Source: JAEUHM01 sp964538625
Lineage (GTDB): Bacteria > Verrucomicrobiota > Verrucomicrobiia > Verrucomicrobiales > Verrucomicrobiaceae
NCBI GenBank assembly: GCA_964538625.1
Contig: CAZIGH010000002.1
Location: 123,041 to 187,040 of the forward strand
Direction: 5' to 3'
Length of the DNA: 64,000 nt
The position numbers were made by a program, and so were the translations under genes. This document shows positions 1 to 11,100 of the stretch, piece after piece. The notes below the pieces were generated by a model that saw only the letters and a program-made list of their open reading frames with translations, was not told the DNA's origin and searched no databases. Numbering within the stretch: position 1 is the stretch's first letter; the number at the start of each line of letters is the position of its first letter.

Positions 1-3000
1 TGCGTCCCGGTCACTACTTCCTTCACATTCCATACACACAGTTCCTGCCCGGCGGACCGCTGCATGGACTGGTGTCTCTGCCATTCTCCAATGCGGCAGG
101 GGACGACAGCGCTGGTGAAGATGGCATCGACACTCAATACCTGGAGGTCGAAGGCATTTCTACCGATGCGTTTGTCCTGACTCCCGGCTATGCACCGGCT
201 GGTTCGTCTGCGGCCAATGGGGAGCCCGGTCGCTTCGGTACGGATGATGACGGCATCAACGGACTGGTGGACAACATGGTGGATCTGACGAGGGACTTCG
301 GCTTTGTCGGTCGCGTGAAGGTAGGTAACCTTATCTTCAAGGACCACAACGCGAATGGTGTGTTCGAGCCTGGGTCTGATCAGGGTGTGAACGGCGTGAC
401 CGTGCATCTGTATCGCCAGATCGAAGAAGGCGTGAGCGAACTCATCGAGAGCAAGGTGACCAGCGGAGGCGGTCTCTATAGCTTCGCCGTGGCACCAGGC
501 ACGTATTATGTGGAAGTTCCCGGCTCCATGTTTGTCCAGGGTGCTCCTCTCTTCCGGACCTCCTCGTCCGTGGTGGCCAACCAAGTGGACGTCATTGGCT
601 CCACCTCTGGCGGAGGGTCCTCCACCGAGTCCATCTTCGCCGATGATGACGTGGCAGAGGACGGCATTGATGAGCCGGATCCGATTGCCAATGGCGTTCG
701 CACGCCTGCCTTCCCGCTCACCTTGGGCAACATGCCAGACGCGGAGGATGGAGAGACCGGCTACATGAGCAGCTCGGACGATGGTCCTGGCGATGACTCG
801 TCCAATCTCTGCATCGACCTCGGCTTCACACCGCAGGCTCTCTCCGTGGGCAACCTGGTCTTCAGGGATGTGAACTCCAACGGACGTTTTGACCAAGGCA
901 CCGACCACGGTGTGGGTGGAGTGCGAGTCAGGTTGTTCGCCGCTGGGCAGAACCCGCTCACGGACACGCCGATCGCCGAAGGTCTCACGCGCAATGATGG
1001 CACTTACTTGCTCAGCGTCTTCCCGCCGGGCACCTACTTTGTCCATGTGCCAGCGTCCCAGTTCGCTGAAGGAGCACCGCTCTTCCAGAACGTGCCTTAT
1101 GGAACAGGTGCGGGCGACAACAACCTGGACGACGGTGTGGATGAAAACACCCTCTCGACGAACAACCCTGCCATCTCCGGGGTCAATACCACCACTTTCG
1201 TCCTCGACTACGGCACTGAGCCTCTCTCCACAGGCACGGAGACGGGCTATGACAATGACTCGGACGATCTGGCAGATTCCAACACCAACCTCACGGTGGA
1301 CTTGGGCTTTGTGGGAAGCACCGTTCCTCCAGCTACCATGTCGCTGGGCAACATCGTCTATGTGGACAACGATGGTAACGGCCGCTTCGACCAAGGCGAA
1401 GGCGTGGACGGCGTTCTGATGCGCCTCTACCCGGCTGGATCTGCCTTCGGAAGCACCAACCCTGTGGCCACCACCATGACAGCTGCGGGAGGACGCTACG
1501 CCTTCACCGGACTCCAGCCCGGAGCTTACGTGGTGAATGTGGCTGCGGAGAACTTCAAGGCGTCCGTTTCCATCAACGGTGGTCCCATGGGGCCCGGACC
1601 TCTCTACAACCGCATCTCGATGCCTGGAGTCGCCCCCATCAATGCAGACAAGGATGACGACGTGGACGAGGACGGCGCTGACGTGCTCAACCCTGAGCAG
1701 GTGGGCATCAACTCCCGCCCCGTCTTCCTCGAGATCGGGCTGGAGCCGACCGCTGCCACCACAGAAACCGGTGCTTCCGCTCACGAAGATGACTTCGACG
1801 ATGCCAATGGAAACTTGACCGTGGACTTCGGATTCGTGCCTCGTGTGGGCGTGGGGAATCTTGTCTTCCGTGACAACGACCTCAATGGCATCTACACTCC
1901 CGGAATCGACGTCGGGGTGAATGGCGTGACCGTGCAGCTCTTCAAGGCGGGCCAGAATCCGGCCATTGACAAGCCCATGGACAGCACCATCACCACGTCA
2001 GGCGGCACGTATTCGTTTGTTACCGCGCCGGGAACCTACTTCGTCCATGTCCCGGCTTCGATGTTCGGCGTAACCCGCGCGCTTGGCAACACCGTGCCTT
2101 CGGCATCCGGAAAACCGACCGGAGATGACAACGCTGGCGAGAACACACTGCCTGCGGTCAACCCCATGGCTACGGGCGTCTCCACCAACAACTTCACGCT
2201 CACGCCGAACATGCTGCCGACATTCACACTCGGCGGAGAGACTGGCTTCAAGTGCAACTCTGACGACGGTGTGAACGATGCCTCCACGGACCTCACCATC
2301 GACCTCGGCTTCGCACCGAAAGTGCTCACTGCGGGCAACCTGGTCTTCCGAGATCACAACAACACAGGCCGCTTTGACCCGGGCGACCAGCCTGTGCCGG
2401 GTGTCACCGTGGAACTCTTCGCTGCCGGAGTTGATCCCTACCTGCCTTCTTCGCCTCGCATCAGTGCGGTGACGGACAGCAACGGTGTCTGGCAGGTGAA
2501 GACCTACAAGGCGGGCACCTACTTCGCCTTCATCCCGCCTTCTCAGTTCGCCGCAGGCAAGCCGCTCTACGGCATGATCTCCGTGCCGGGCCACGGCACA
2601 GTGGCCGGTGTCGATGACAACGGCGACGAGAATGGCCTGGATCAAGTGGCGCCCATGGTCAAGGGCATAGCCTCCGCTCCATTCACGCTGGCTTACGGGG
2701 TGGCACCAGTCTCCACCGGACCTGGAGCCACGGAGACCGGCTTCCAGAACAATGGTGACTTTGGCGATGACGCAGACGGTGACCTCACCATCGACTTCGG
2801 CTTCATCTCCGGCGTTGGAGTGGGCAACCTCGTCTTCCGTGACAATGATGGCAGCAGCACCTTCAATACGGGTGACAATGGTGTAGCCAACGTGCCCGTC
2901 TTCCTCTATCGCGGCGGAGAGAATCCTCTCACCACCCAGCCTCTAGTCACCACTACCACCGGTACCAACGGACGCTATCTCTTCCACGGTCTCGCACCCG

Positions 3001-5018
3001 GTTCCTACCTGCTCTACATTCCACCTACCGCGTTCTTCAGCGGTGCACCTCTGGCTGGGCTGGTCAGCTCGCCTGACAACGGCAGCGGCTCATTGGGTGA
3101 CGACCAAGCAGGAGAAAACGGCATCGACGCGGCTTCTCCAGCCTTCACGGGCATCAGCACGGCAGTCTTTGAGTTGTCGATCGGAGGTGAACCCACCAAC
3201 TCCGTGGAACTCGGCTTCGAAGGCACTTCGGACGACATCTACGGTGATGCCAACATCGACCTCACCCAAGACTTTGGCTTCATGCCCTCCGGTGGCTCCT
3301 TCATCCCGCTCATCTCCGGCACAGTGTATAATGACTTGGATGGCGACGGTATCATCGACCCCAGCGATCTGCCTCTGGAAGGCGTGGAAATGAATCTGCA
3401 TCGCGATCTGGATGGCGATGGAGAGCTGGACACCTTTGAAATGGCAGCCATGGAAACGGTGACCACCGCTGCGGACGGAACCTATGAGTTCGCCGCTGCC
3501 AATGGTGCATTCATCGTAGTGCAGGGCCTGCTTCAGGGTGCCACAGCCACCTTCGACAACGATGGCGGCGACTTCACACGCACTGCGGTCAACGTGAACG
3601 GCGGCGTGCCCGTGACCGGGGTCAACTTCGCACAGCTCCAGACCTCCGGCACCTTCGCCGGCTGGCAGCAGCTCAACCCGCTCAACGGTCAAAACGGAGC
3701 AACCGCCAACCCGGACTCCGACGGTTATTCCAACTTGCTGGAATACGCCTTCGGACTGGATCCCATGAGCGGTGTCACCGTGAAACCACCCTTCAGGCTG
3801 GTGGAAAACGCCTCTGGTGGCGTGGATGCCATCGTTCGCCGCCCATCGGCTCCGCATCCTGACACTGCCATGGTGCTGGAGGGAGCCTACGCCCTCGGTG
3901 GCGGCAACTGGACGGCCTTGGGAGTCACACCCACGGTGGTCTCTGTGGGCCAAGGCATGGAGGAGGTCCGCTATGCGAATGTCCACAACTCATCCTTCTT
4001 CGCCACTCGGATGATGGGCTACCTCCGCGTCACGGTGAAGCTGGACGCAGATCTCAACGGTATTCCCGAAGCCACTTCCAGCACGAGCGTCTTCGCCTAC
4101 AACCGGCTGAATCTCCCAGTGGCCCAGACCACACTCTCCCAGCCGCTGCTTCATACCTCCGTGTTCCGCGGAGTGGTGGCTTCTACCTCCACAGGTGCTC
4201 TCGTGGTGGATGTGCCTGCTACCTCGGAAGGCGTGGACTCAGCCCTTCTCGCCGGGCGTCAATACTTTGTCCACGTCCTCACCGGCCAGCATGAAGGTCA
4301 CCGCATTGAAGTCGATGAAGCGGCCACCACGCATCACTCCATAGCCGTTCTTCCAACGAGCAGCCTGGGCACTCTCGGTTCCCTGCCGCCTACGCTGGTG
4401 GGTGCGGAGATCGAGGTCCGCCAGCACTGGACCCTGGGTGAAGTGACCCCGACGAACCGCATGGTCAGTAGCAGCTCCAGCACCACCGCAGACCGCATTC
4501 TCTTCTTCACGGAGGGGGCCTTTGTTCCTCACTGGCTCCAGACGACAGCGGGCACGGCGCGCTGGGTGAAGGAAGGTGACAATCCTCTCGTGGATGCCGG
4601 CGGACGCATCATTCCTCCCGGGGAAGGCTTCCTGGCTCAGCCGCGTAACGCTGCCGTAAGCCTTGTGCATGTCGGTCAAGTCAGAGAACACGTTCTGGTG
4701 CTCGCGCTCAATGCCGGCACACAGATGATGGGTTCCACCTCCACCGCACCTCGCACACCAGTGGCCATGGGCTTCTCCATTACCAATGGCTGGGTGGGTT
4801 CCTCCTCGGCCATCAATGCCGATAGGCTCCGTCTCTGGCTCGGTGATGATTCGCCGGGTGCTACTGGCTATGAGAACTATCAGCTGACTCCCACGGATGT
4901 CTGGGTGCTTGAGGCGGACCCGAACTTCAACAGCCAGAATGGCTCCGACCTGTTCATCCCGTGGAGGTCCACCTTCCTGGTGCTCCAGTCCGCACGGCTG
5001 ATCACCGTGAATCCCTGA
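1..5018 (+). CDS. Giant SdrD B-like repeat surface protein, 3' part (gene 1 of 3)
   Basis: The reading frame is open from base 3, and the residues before the first GTG (position 72) already match the middle of a repeat (PGHYFLHIP), so the gene starts left of the window. Repeats of about 160-170 residues start near 313, 840, 1338, 1846, 2324 and 2811. Each opens with a GNLVFRDxNxNGxFD-like motif, has a PGTYFVHVPASxF core and closes with a LTxDFGF motif. This is the SdrD B-like fold, a calcium-binding beta-sandwich family common in surface proteins. A divergent repeat (near 3300-3640) precedes a motif DSDGYSNLLEYAFGLDP and a C-terminal module shared with the next two genes. No LPXTG or PEP-CTERM tail is present. 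The likely role is an extracellular adhesin or matrix protein, by family analogy only. The stop is 157 bp before the next gene. Confidence 0.85.
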   Translation, partial: RPGHYFLHIPYTQFLPGGPLHGLVSLPFSNAAGDDSAGEDGIDTQYLEVEGISTDAFVLTPGYAPAGSSAANGEPGRFGTDDDGINGLVDNMVDLTRDFGFVGRVKVGNLIFKDHNANGVFEPGSDQGVNGVTVHLYRQIEEGVSELIESKVTSGGGLYSFAVAPGTYYVEVPGSMFVQGAPLFRTSSSVVANQVDVIGSTSGGGSSTESIFADDDVAEDGIDEPDPIANGVRTPAFPLTLGNMPDAEDGETGYMSSSDDGPGDDSSNLCIDLGFTPQALSVGNLVFRDVNSNGRFDQGTDHGVGGVRVRLFAAGQNPLTDTPIAEGLTRNDGTYLLSVFPPGTYFVHVPASQFAEGAPLFQNVPYGTGAGDNNLDDGVDENTLSTNNPAISGVNTTTFVLDYGTEPLSTGTETGYDNDSDDLADSNTNLTVDLGFVGSTVPPATMSLGNIVYVDNDGNGRFDQGEGVDGVLMRLYPAGSAFGSTNPVATTMTAAGGRYAFTGLQPGAYVVNVAAENFKASVSINGGPMGPGPLYNRISMPGVAPINADKDDDVDEDGADVLNPEQVGINSRPVFLEIGLEPTAATTETGASAHEDDFDDANGNLTVDFGFVPRVGVGNLVFRDNDLNGIYTPGIDVGVNGVTVQLFKAGQNPAIDKPMDSTITTSGGTYSFVTAPGTYFVHVPASMFGVTRALGNTVPSASGKPTGDDNAGENTLPAVNPMATGVSTNNFTLTPNMLPTFTLGGETGFKCNSDDGVNDASTDLTIDLGFAPKVLTAGNLVFRDHNNTGRFDPGDQPVPGVTVELFAAGVDPYLPSSPRISAVTDSNGVWQVKTYKAGTYFAFIPPSQFAAGKPLYGMISVPGHGTVAGVDDNGDENGLDQVAPMVKGIASAPFTLAYGVAPVSTGPGATETGFQNNGDFGDDADGDLTIDFGFISGVGVGNLVFRDNDGSSTFNTGDNGVANVPVFLYRGGENPLTTQPLVTTTTGTNGRYLFHGLAPGSYLLYIPPTAFFSGAPLAGLVSSPDNGSGSLGDDQAGENGIDAASPAFTGISTAVFELSIGGEPTNSVELGFEGTSDDIYGDANIDLTQDFGFMPSGGSFIPLISGTVYNDLDGDGIIDPSDLPLEGVEMNLHRDLDGDGELDTFEMAAMETVTTAADGTYEFAAANGAFIVVQGLLQGATATFDNDGGDFTRTAVNVNGGVPVTGVNFAQLQTSGTFAGWQQLNPLNGQNGATANPDSDGYSNLLEYAFGLDPMSGVTVKPPFRLVENASGGVDAIVRRPSAPHPDTAMVLEGAYALGGGNWTALGVTPTVVSVGQGMEEVRYANVHNSSFFATRMMGYLRVTVKLDADLNGIPEATSSTSVFAYNRLNLPVAQTTLSQPLLHTSVFRGVVASTSTGALVVDVPATSEGVDSALLAGRQYFVHVLTGQHEGHRIEVDEAATTHHSIAVLPTSSLGTLGSLPPTLVGAEIEVRQHWTLGEVTPTNRMVSSSSSTTADRILFFTEGAFVPHWLQTTAGTARWVKEGDNPLVDAGGRIIPPGEGFLAQPRNAAVSLVHVGQVREHVLVLALNAGTQMMGSTSTAPRTPVAMGFSITNGWVGSSSAINADRLRLWLGDDSPGATGYENYQLTPTDVWVLEADPNFNSQNGSDLFIPWRSTFLVLQSARLITVNP
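313..3300 (+). repeat. Six SdrD B-like protein repeats in gene 1
   Basis: Six tandem in-frame units of roughly 480-510 bp start at about 313, 840, 1338, 1846, 2324 and 2811. All carry the GNLVF-type start and a DDxxxEDGxD-type acidic segment. A seventh, truncated unit lies before 313. The acidic Asp-rich loops suggest calcium binding, which is known for SdrD B domains. Confidence 0.75.
3690..5018 (+). other. Shared C-terminal module, copy 1 (within gene 1)
   Basis: About 440 residues begin with an EF-hand/TSP3-like DSDGYSNLLEYAFGLDP motif. They continue through LDADLNGIPE, FVHVLTGQHEGHRIEVDEA and GEGFLAQPR motifs, and finish with PWRSTFLVL just before the C-terminus. The same order of motifs ends the two downstream giant genes. 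It resembles verrucomicrobial C-terminal regions I associate with TIGR02597, but I could not check this. A sorting, anchoring or secretion role is only a guess based on its conserved terminal position. Confidence 0.6.
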
Positions 5019-5132
5019 TCGGACCTTTGAGAAAGCCATGCGACTACCCACTCGAGCAGTCAGACTTTGCTTCATATTGGAAATGCGAGACAAAAAAACG
5101 CGAATGTTCCAAAAATCAGAGTTGATATGAAA

Positions 5133-5144
5133 AATATAAAAAAC
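5133..5144 (+). promoter_or_regulatory. AT-rich promoter-like element upstream of gene 2
   Basis: AATATAAAAAAC lies in an AT-rich island (about 5090-5150) inside otherwise GC-rich DNA, 31 bp before the ATG of the 4088-aa gene. The same ten-base core occurs upstream of the third giant gene. TATAAA at 5135-5140 could be a -10 box, but no well-spaced -35 box is visible. Confidence 0.35.
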
Positions 5145-5175
5145 TAACTTACCCACTCCCGCCCATTTCCATCCC

Positions 5176-8100
5176 ATGCCTCCCGCATTTTCAGTCGTCA
5201 ACCCGTGGCACACCGTGCTCCTGCGCGGTGCTTGGTTGATCTTGCTGGCGAGTGGGAGCGTCAGAGGTGCCACGGACTACGGCGACTATTCTGCCTTTGG
5301 CTCCGCAGGCGCTGAAGTGGTGGATGGCCTGCGCATTGGAGCCTTGACGGACACCGAAGAGTCTCCCTTTACCAATTCGGCAGCCACTGGCGATGACCTG
5401 TCGGGTGTGGATGATGAGGATGGTGTGACGCTCCCGGTCTCAGTGGTGCCGGGTGCGAGCAGCTCGCTCACGGTGAACGTCACGAACACTACGGGTGCCA
5501 CCGCACTCTTAAATGTTTGGATAGACTTCAATGGCAACGGATTACTGACAGACACCGGTGAACGCGTGGCGTCCAACGTGGTTATTTCAAATGGGACCGT
5601 TTCGGCTGCCCGCACGGTCAACTTCACCGTTCCCGTCACTGCGTATCAGGGCCAGGTAGGAGTCCGTGTGAGACTGAGCAGTGCTGGCACCAGCAGCTCT
5701 ACGGGTGTCGTTGCCAACGGGGAAGTGGAAGATCACCTGCTGCTCATCTCCATGCGGAAGGTGGACGTGGTCATCCTCATGGATCAAGGCAGCAGCATCG
5801 GCACCACGGACTTTGCGCAGATGAAGAGCAGTGTGGACGGCATCATCGACCGTGTGCTGGCAGACAATCCACAGAATCGCATCGCTGTCGTACACTACGC
5901 AGGCAAGTCAACCACCCCGCCCACACCGCAGTTGTGGATTGAGTCTGACTTTTCCTCTGACGCAGCAGTGGCCAAGAACTTCCAGTGGCGGGCCACCTCA
6001 ACCGAAGACCCGGGAACCCTTCACAATGGAGATGAAGCTCATGGTGCCGTAGGTTCGCTGGGTCGTGCGCTCGACCTTGTGGCGGATACGTCCATCATCA
6101 GCCCGGTCAAAACACTCACCCGTTCACCAGACCGGCCCTTGATCATCTTCCTGGCCACGGATGCGAAGCGAGGGGCAGGTACGAGCTGGCTGGTCAACCC
6201 AGCGTCCTCCACAGTCGGGACCGCTGCGGCTTTCCAAAACTACAACCAATTCAAGTCCGCACGTGCAGCGCAGTTTGTCTGCTGGATGGTGGGTGGCAAT
6301 GCGCAGGACCTCGCGGCTGCGGCGGCCATCGCGTCCACAGGCGGCTCCTATGCAGGCAGTGTGGAAGCCAACCCTGCGGACCCGCAAGGCAACGCTGCAA
6401 GTCCCCGTCGCCTCACCGCCACCAGCGGCTTCAGCCTCACTCCTTCTGAGATGGATGCGGTGGCCTTTCAGATCTATCAGGCCGCAGACAACGTAATCCC
6501 GGTGACCGATTACAGCGACTACGCGGGTCTGCCGATCGCTGGCAGCATAGCCAGCCAGCTCTTGCGTCTGGGCAGCGCGGTGGATCCTGAGTTTGGAGCC
6601 ACGCTCAGCGCCTCGGCCACGGGGGATGATCTCAGTGGCATCGATGATGAAGACGCGGTGACCGTACCAGCCAGTGTGACACCTGGCAGCTCCACCTACG
6701 TGACGGTGAACGTCACTAACCTCAGCGGTGCCATGAGCTATCTTAATGTGTGGGTGGACTTCAATGGCAACGGCAGCCTGGATGACGCAGGGGAGCGCCA
6801 AGTCTCAAATCTCGTGGTGGCCAACAACACGAACGCCGCCACTCGGACCGTCTCCTTTACCATTCCACTCTCAGCCACTCCTGGTAACAAGGCAGTGCGT
6901 GCCCGTCTCACCTCCGTGCCCAATCCTGGGCCCTACGGCGTGACAGGAGTGGGTGAAGTGGAGGACCGCCTCATCGCAGTGGTGGCCAACGGAGTGGATT
7001 ACGGCGACTACACTCCCTTCCCGTCTGCCAGTAGTTACGTCGTGCCTTCACTCAAGCTCGGAGCCACTACGGACACAGAGCTTGCCGCATCCACGGATGC
7101 CACCGCCAGCGGTGATGACGTGGCCGGCATCGATGATGAGGATGCGGTGACGCTGTCTGGCCCGCTATTTCCTGGAGTGGCGACAAGCCTAGTGGTCAGC
7201 GCGACAAACACCAGCAGCAGCCCTGCCTACCTGAATGCCTGGGTGGATTTCAACCGCAACGGGAGCCTGGCCGACTCAGGCGAGCAGGTGGCTACCAATG
7301 TCCTCGTGGCCACGGGCACTGGAAACGGCAGCTTCACTCTGCCTTTCACCACGCCGCTTGCCGCTGTGGCCGGACCTTCTGCCATTCGCGTACGATTGAC
7401 CACTGTGGCATCACCGGGTCCGGATGGGCTGGATGGCACGGGCGAGGTGGAAGACCACGCCGTGACGATACTGCAACCGGCGGGATCAGACTTCGGCGAC
7501 GCTCTAGTGTTTCCGGCGGCCAGTCAGACAGTAAGCACGGACATTCGCATCGGCACCACCCCCACGGACGCGGAGTCTTCCACTCCAACCTCTGGTGTCG
7601 CCAGTGGTGATGACACTACGGGTGTGGATGATGAAGATCTCATCATGCCCTCCGTAGGTGCTGGAGGCAGCGTGGTGCTCTCCGTACCGGTGCATCTGAA
7701 TGCCGCTGCACTCACTGGCAATACCGCCAGGCTGGGTGTGTTCGTGGACTGGAATGGTGACGGGGATGTGTCCGATGCGAACGAGACGCTGCCCGCAGTC
7801 ACGGTCTCGGCCTCGGGCGTGAGCACCTTCATCCTCTCTCCGCCCGAGAGCGTAGCGCCGGGGGCGAAGTTTCTCCGCCTGCGTCTGGTAGAAGGTTCAA
7901 CCGCACCGGCTCACGGTGGCACCTCCGTTTTTCGAGGCGAGGTGGAAGACTACGTGATTCAGGTGACCCCGCGTAACATGCTTTCCAACGGTTCCTTTGA
8001 GACTGTGCAGACTGGAGTCACTTTTGGTTCCACGTTTGAAGGCAGTCCCGCCAGTGTCTTCGGTGGACCTGCAGCGGTGGAAGCCCCCGCCACATGGAAA

Positions 8101-11100
8101 CCCTCTCCGGCAGCCGATGGCACGCTGCACATGCTTCTTCTCAATGACGCATCCAAGGCACGAGACGGAACGAAAGCCGTTTATCTGGATGACAACGACT
8201 TCCTCATGGTCGGATTGCAGTCTGGCCAGTCTCACTACGGGCTGAACACGGCCATGGTGGCCGGCCAGCAGTATGACGTTTCTTTCTGGGTAGCGCCCTA
8301 CACGGCCAATCTGGACGCCTCGGGCAATCTGGTGGCGGGATCCACCGGCAATCAGCGAAGCGCTAAGGCAGGCGGAGTCATTCTTGACCAGGCAGAGGCG
8401 AATCTCATTCATGCCGCAGGCATCGAAGTGCCCGCCAGTGGAAGCTGGGGAGCACTGCGCTGGCAGCGGGTTACATTCCGTTTTACCTATGCTGCGGAGC
8501 ATCGCTGGCTGGCCATTGGAGGAGGGGTGCCGAGAACAGGGGATTCGCTCAGTCCCGGAGGCATGTTGATAGATGATGTCTGGGTCACCCCTGCAACCGG
8601 CGCTTGCGGTATCGGAAACCTGGTTTGGAATGACCTCAACGACACAGGTTACAAGGCGACCTCTGAACTTGGGGCGGATGGCGTTACGCTCTCACTGAAC
8701 TTCGACGCCAACGGGGACGGTGACTTCCTCGATGCTGGAGAGGCAGACGTGCTTCGCACCACCACGGGGTTGGGACGCTTTGGATTCTACAGTTTTGGAA
8801 ATCTTCCGCCTGGTCGCTATCAAGTGACCATCCCAGCACCGCCTCCTTGGCTCAGCCTTGTTGCATCGGTGGCGAACATGGTCGATGATGATGTGGACAA
8901 TGACAACAATGCGACGCAGCGCGGCGGCGCGGGAGGACCGATTGAATCCGTGGCCATCATGCTTTCCCCCGGAGAGAATGACAACACGAAGGACATCGCG
9001 CTGCGGGGTGCCACCAGAGACTACGGCGACCTCTCCACCCTGCCTTGGGCCGCTAGCCAAGTGAGTGCTCGGCTCTTCATGGGCACGTACGTGGATGCGG
9101 AACTTTCCAACCAGGGAAACAGCACCGCAACCGGTGATGATGATGAACTTGTAGATGATGAAGATGGCGTGACCCTGCCGTCCACCTTGCCAAGAGGAGC
9201 GCCCGTGACCATCAGTGTGCGGGTTACCAATCAGACCAGTTACACGGCATACCTGAATGCGTGGATCGACTACAACCAGAATGGACTGCTCACGGACTCG
9301 GGTGAGCAAATCATCACCAACTCCACAGTGGCCTCAGGCAGTTCGGCAAGTCTGCGGAGCTTCACGTTCACCGTTCCAGCCAGCGCCGCTTTGGGCAATA
9401 CGGGCCTGCGGGTGCGGCTCACCTCTGCTTCCAGTCCGGGTACTTCCGGATTGGATGACACGGGTGAAGTGGAGGATTACCTGGTAAACATTTCATCGGA
9501 GGTCCTTGCGGACTATGGGGACCATTCGGGCTTCCCGAGTGCGAGCCAGATTCCGAGTGCGGACATACGCATCGGTTCCACACCTACCGACGGCGAGGCA
9601 GTGAACCCCACCAGCGGGATTGCCGACGCGGATGACCTCACAGGCGTGGATGATGAGGATCTCAGCGTGCCCATCGTCACGGCCGGTCAGACCAGCACGC
9701 TGGTCGTGCCCGTTCAGATCAACTCTTCCGCGATCTCCGGAGGGGTGGGACGTCTTCGAGTGTTCGTGGACTGGAATGGAGACGGTGACGTGCTTGATAC
9801 CAATGAGACTCTCACCACCCAGTCGGTTACTGCATCAGGCAGTTACAACTTTGCTCTCTCGCCGCCGGCATCTACCGCCCCTGGAACCAAGTTCCTCCGG
9901 GTTCGTCTCACGGAGGGTACCTCATCGCCCGCAGTGAGCGGCTTCTCGTGGGCAAAGGGAGAGGTGGAGGACTACGCCTTCACACTGCTGCCACCTGCCA
10001 CGTTGGATTACGGAGACTACAGCGCCTTTCCCATAGCTGGCAGCACCATGGTGAACACGCTCCGCATCGGCGCTACGACGGACGTGGAACTCTCGCCCAC
10101 CACCAACAGCCTCGCCACGGGTGATGACCTGACGGGCTCCGACGATGAGGATGGACTGGTAGTGCCTGCAGGCGTGGCAAAACTCGGGAGTGGATTCGTT
10201 ACTGTCATTGTCACCAACACCTCCGGTGCCAGCGCCTATCTGAATGTATGGGTGGACTTTGACAATGATGGAGACCTCTCTGACGCAGGCGAACAGGTGG
10301 CCGTAAACCTGGTGATACCCACCGGCACGAGTGCCGCCGAGCGCACGGTAAACTTTACCGTCCCTGCAAGCGCGGTGGTAGGTGCAGTGGGCGTGAGAGC
10401 ACGGCTGACCAGTGTGAGTTCACCCGGTTTCGATGGAGAAGATGGAAATGGGGAAGTGGAGGATGCTTTGATCAACATTCAGCCGGCGATCGTGAACGAC
10501 TTCGGTGACAACCCCGCGTTCCCCCAGGCCACACAGCTGGCAAGCTCTGATGTGCGCATGGGGACGAATCCCACCGATGCCGAGGCTTCCAATCCTACCG
10601 TGGGAGTGGCTTCTCTGGATGATACCTCTGGCGTGGACGATGAAGACGTGGTTTTGCCGAACTTCTTTGCCGGGTCGGAAACTTGGTTTGAGGTGCCTGT
10701 GACCCTGAACAAGGCTGGTCTTTCTGGTGGTGTGGCTACCATTCGCGCCTTTGCAGACTGGAATGCGGACGGTGATGCCTCGGATGCCGGTGAAATGTCT
10801 GCGGCCGTAACAGTGGGCACGGAGGGCACCAGTGTGGTGGCACTGTCCTTGAGTCCGCCGTTGGGTACCGGTTTTGGCACTCGCAGTGTGAGGCTGAGGA
10901 TTGCAGAAGGCACCGAGGCACCTCAGTTCGGTGGTGATTCAGCTGCCAAGGGAGAGGTGGAAGATCATGTGGTCACCATGTTCCAGGATGGCTTCGTGTA
11001 TGGCGTAAGCCGTGGGAAACTCTACGAGGTAAAAACCAGTGATGGCAGTTCGCTCTTTGCCGCCAACCTGATTTTTGGCAACTCATGGGGCAACGGTTCC

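Noticed and set aside
4900..5018. LPXTG or PEP-CTERM sorting signal at the ends of the giants
   Set aside because: The C-termini (ITVNP, FRVKP, IYWQP) have no hydrophobic helix, no basic tail and no sorting motif.
5019..5175. Genes 1, 2 and 3 as one gene broken by stop codons
   Set aside because: Genes 2 and 3 begin with signal peptides and promoter-like AT-rich leaders, and each gene ends in a complete C-terminal module.
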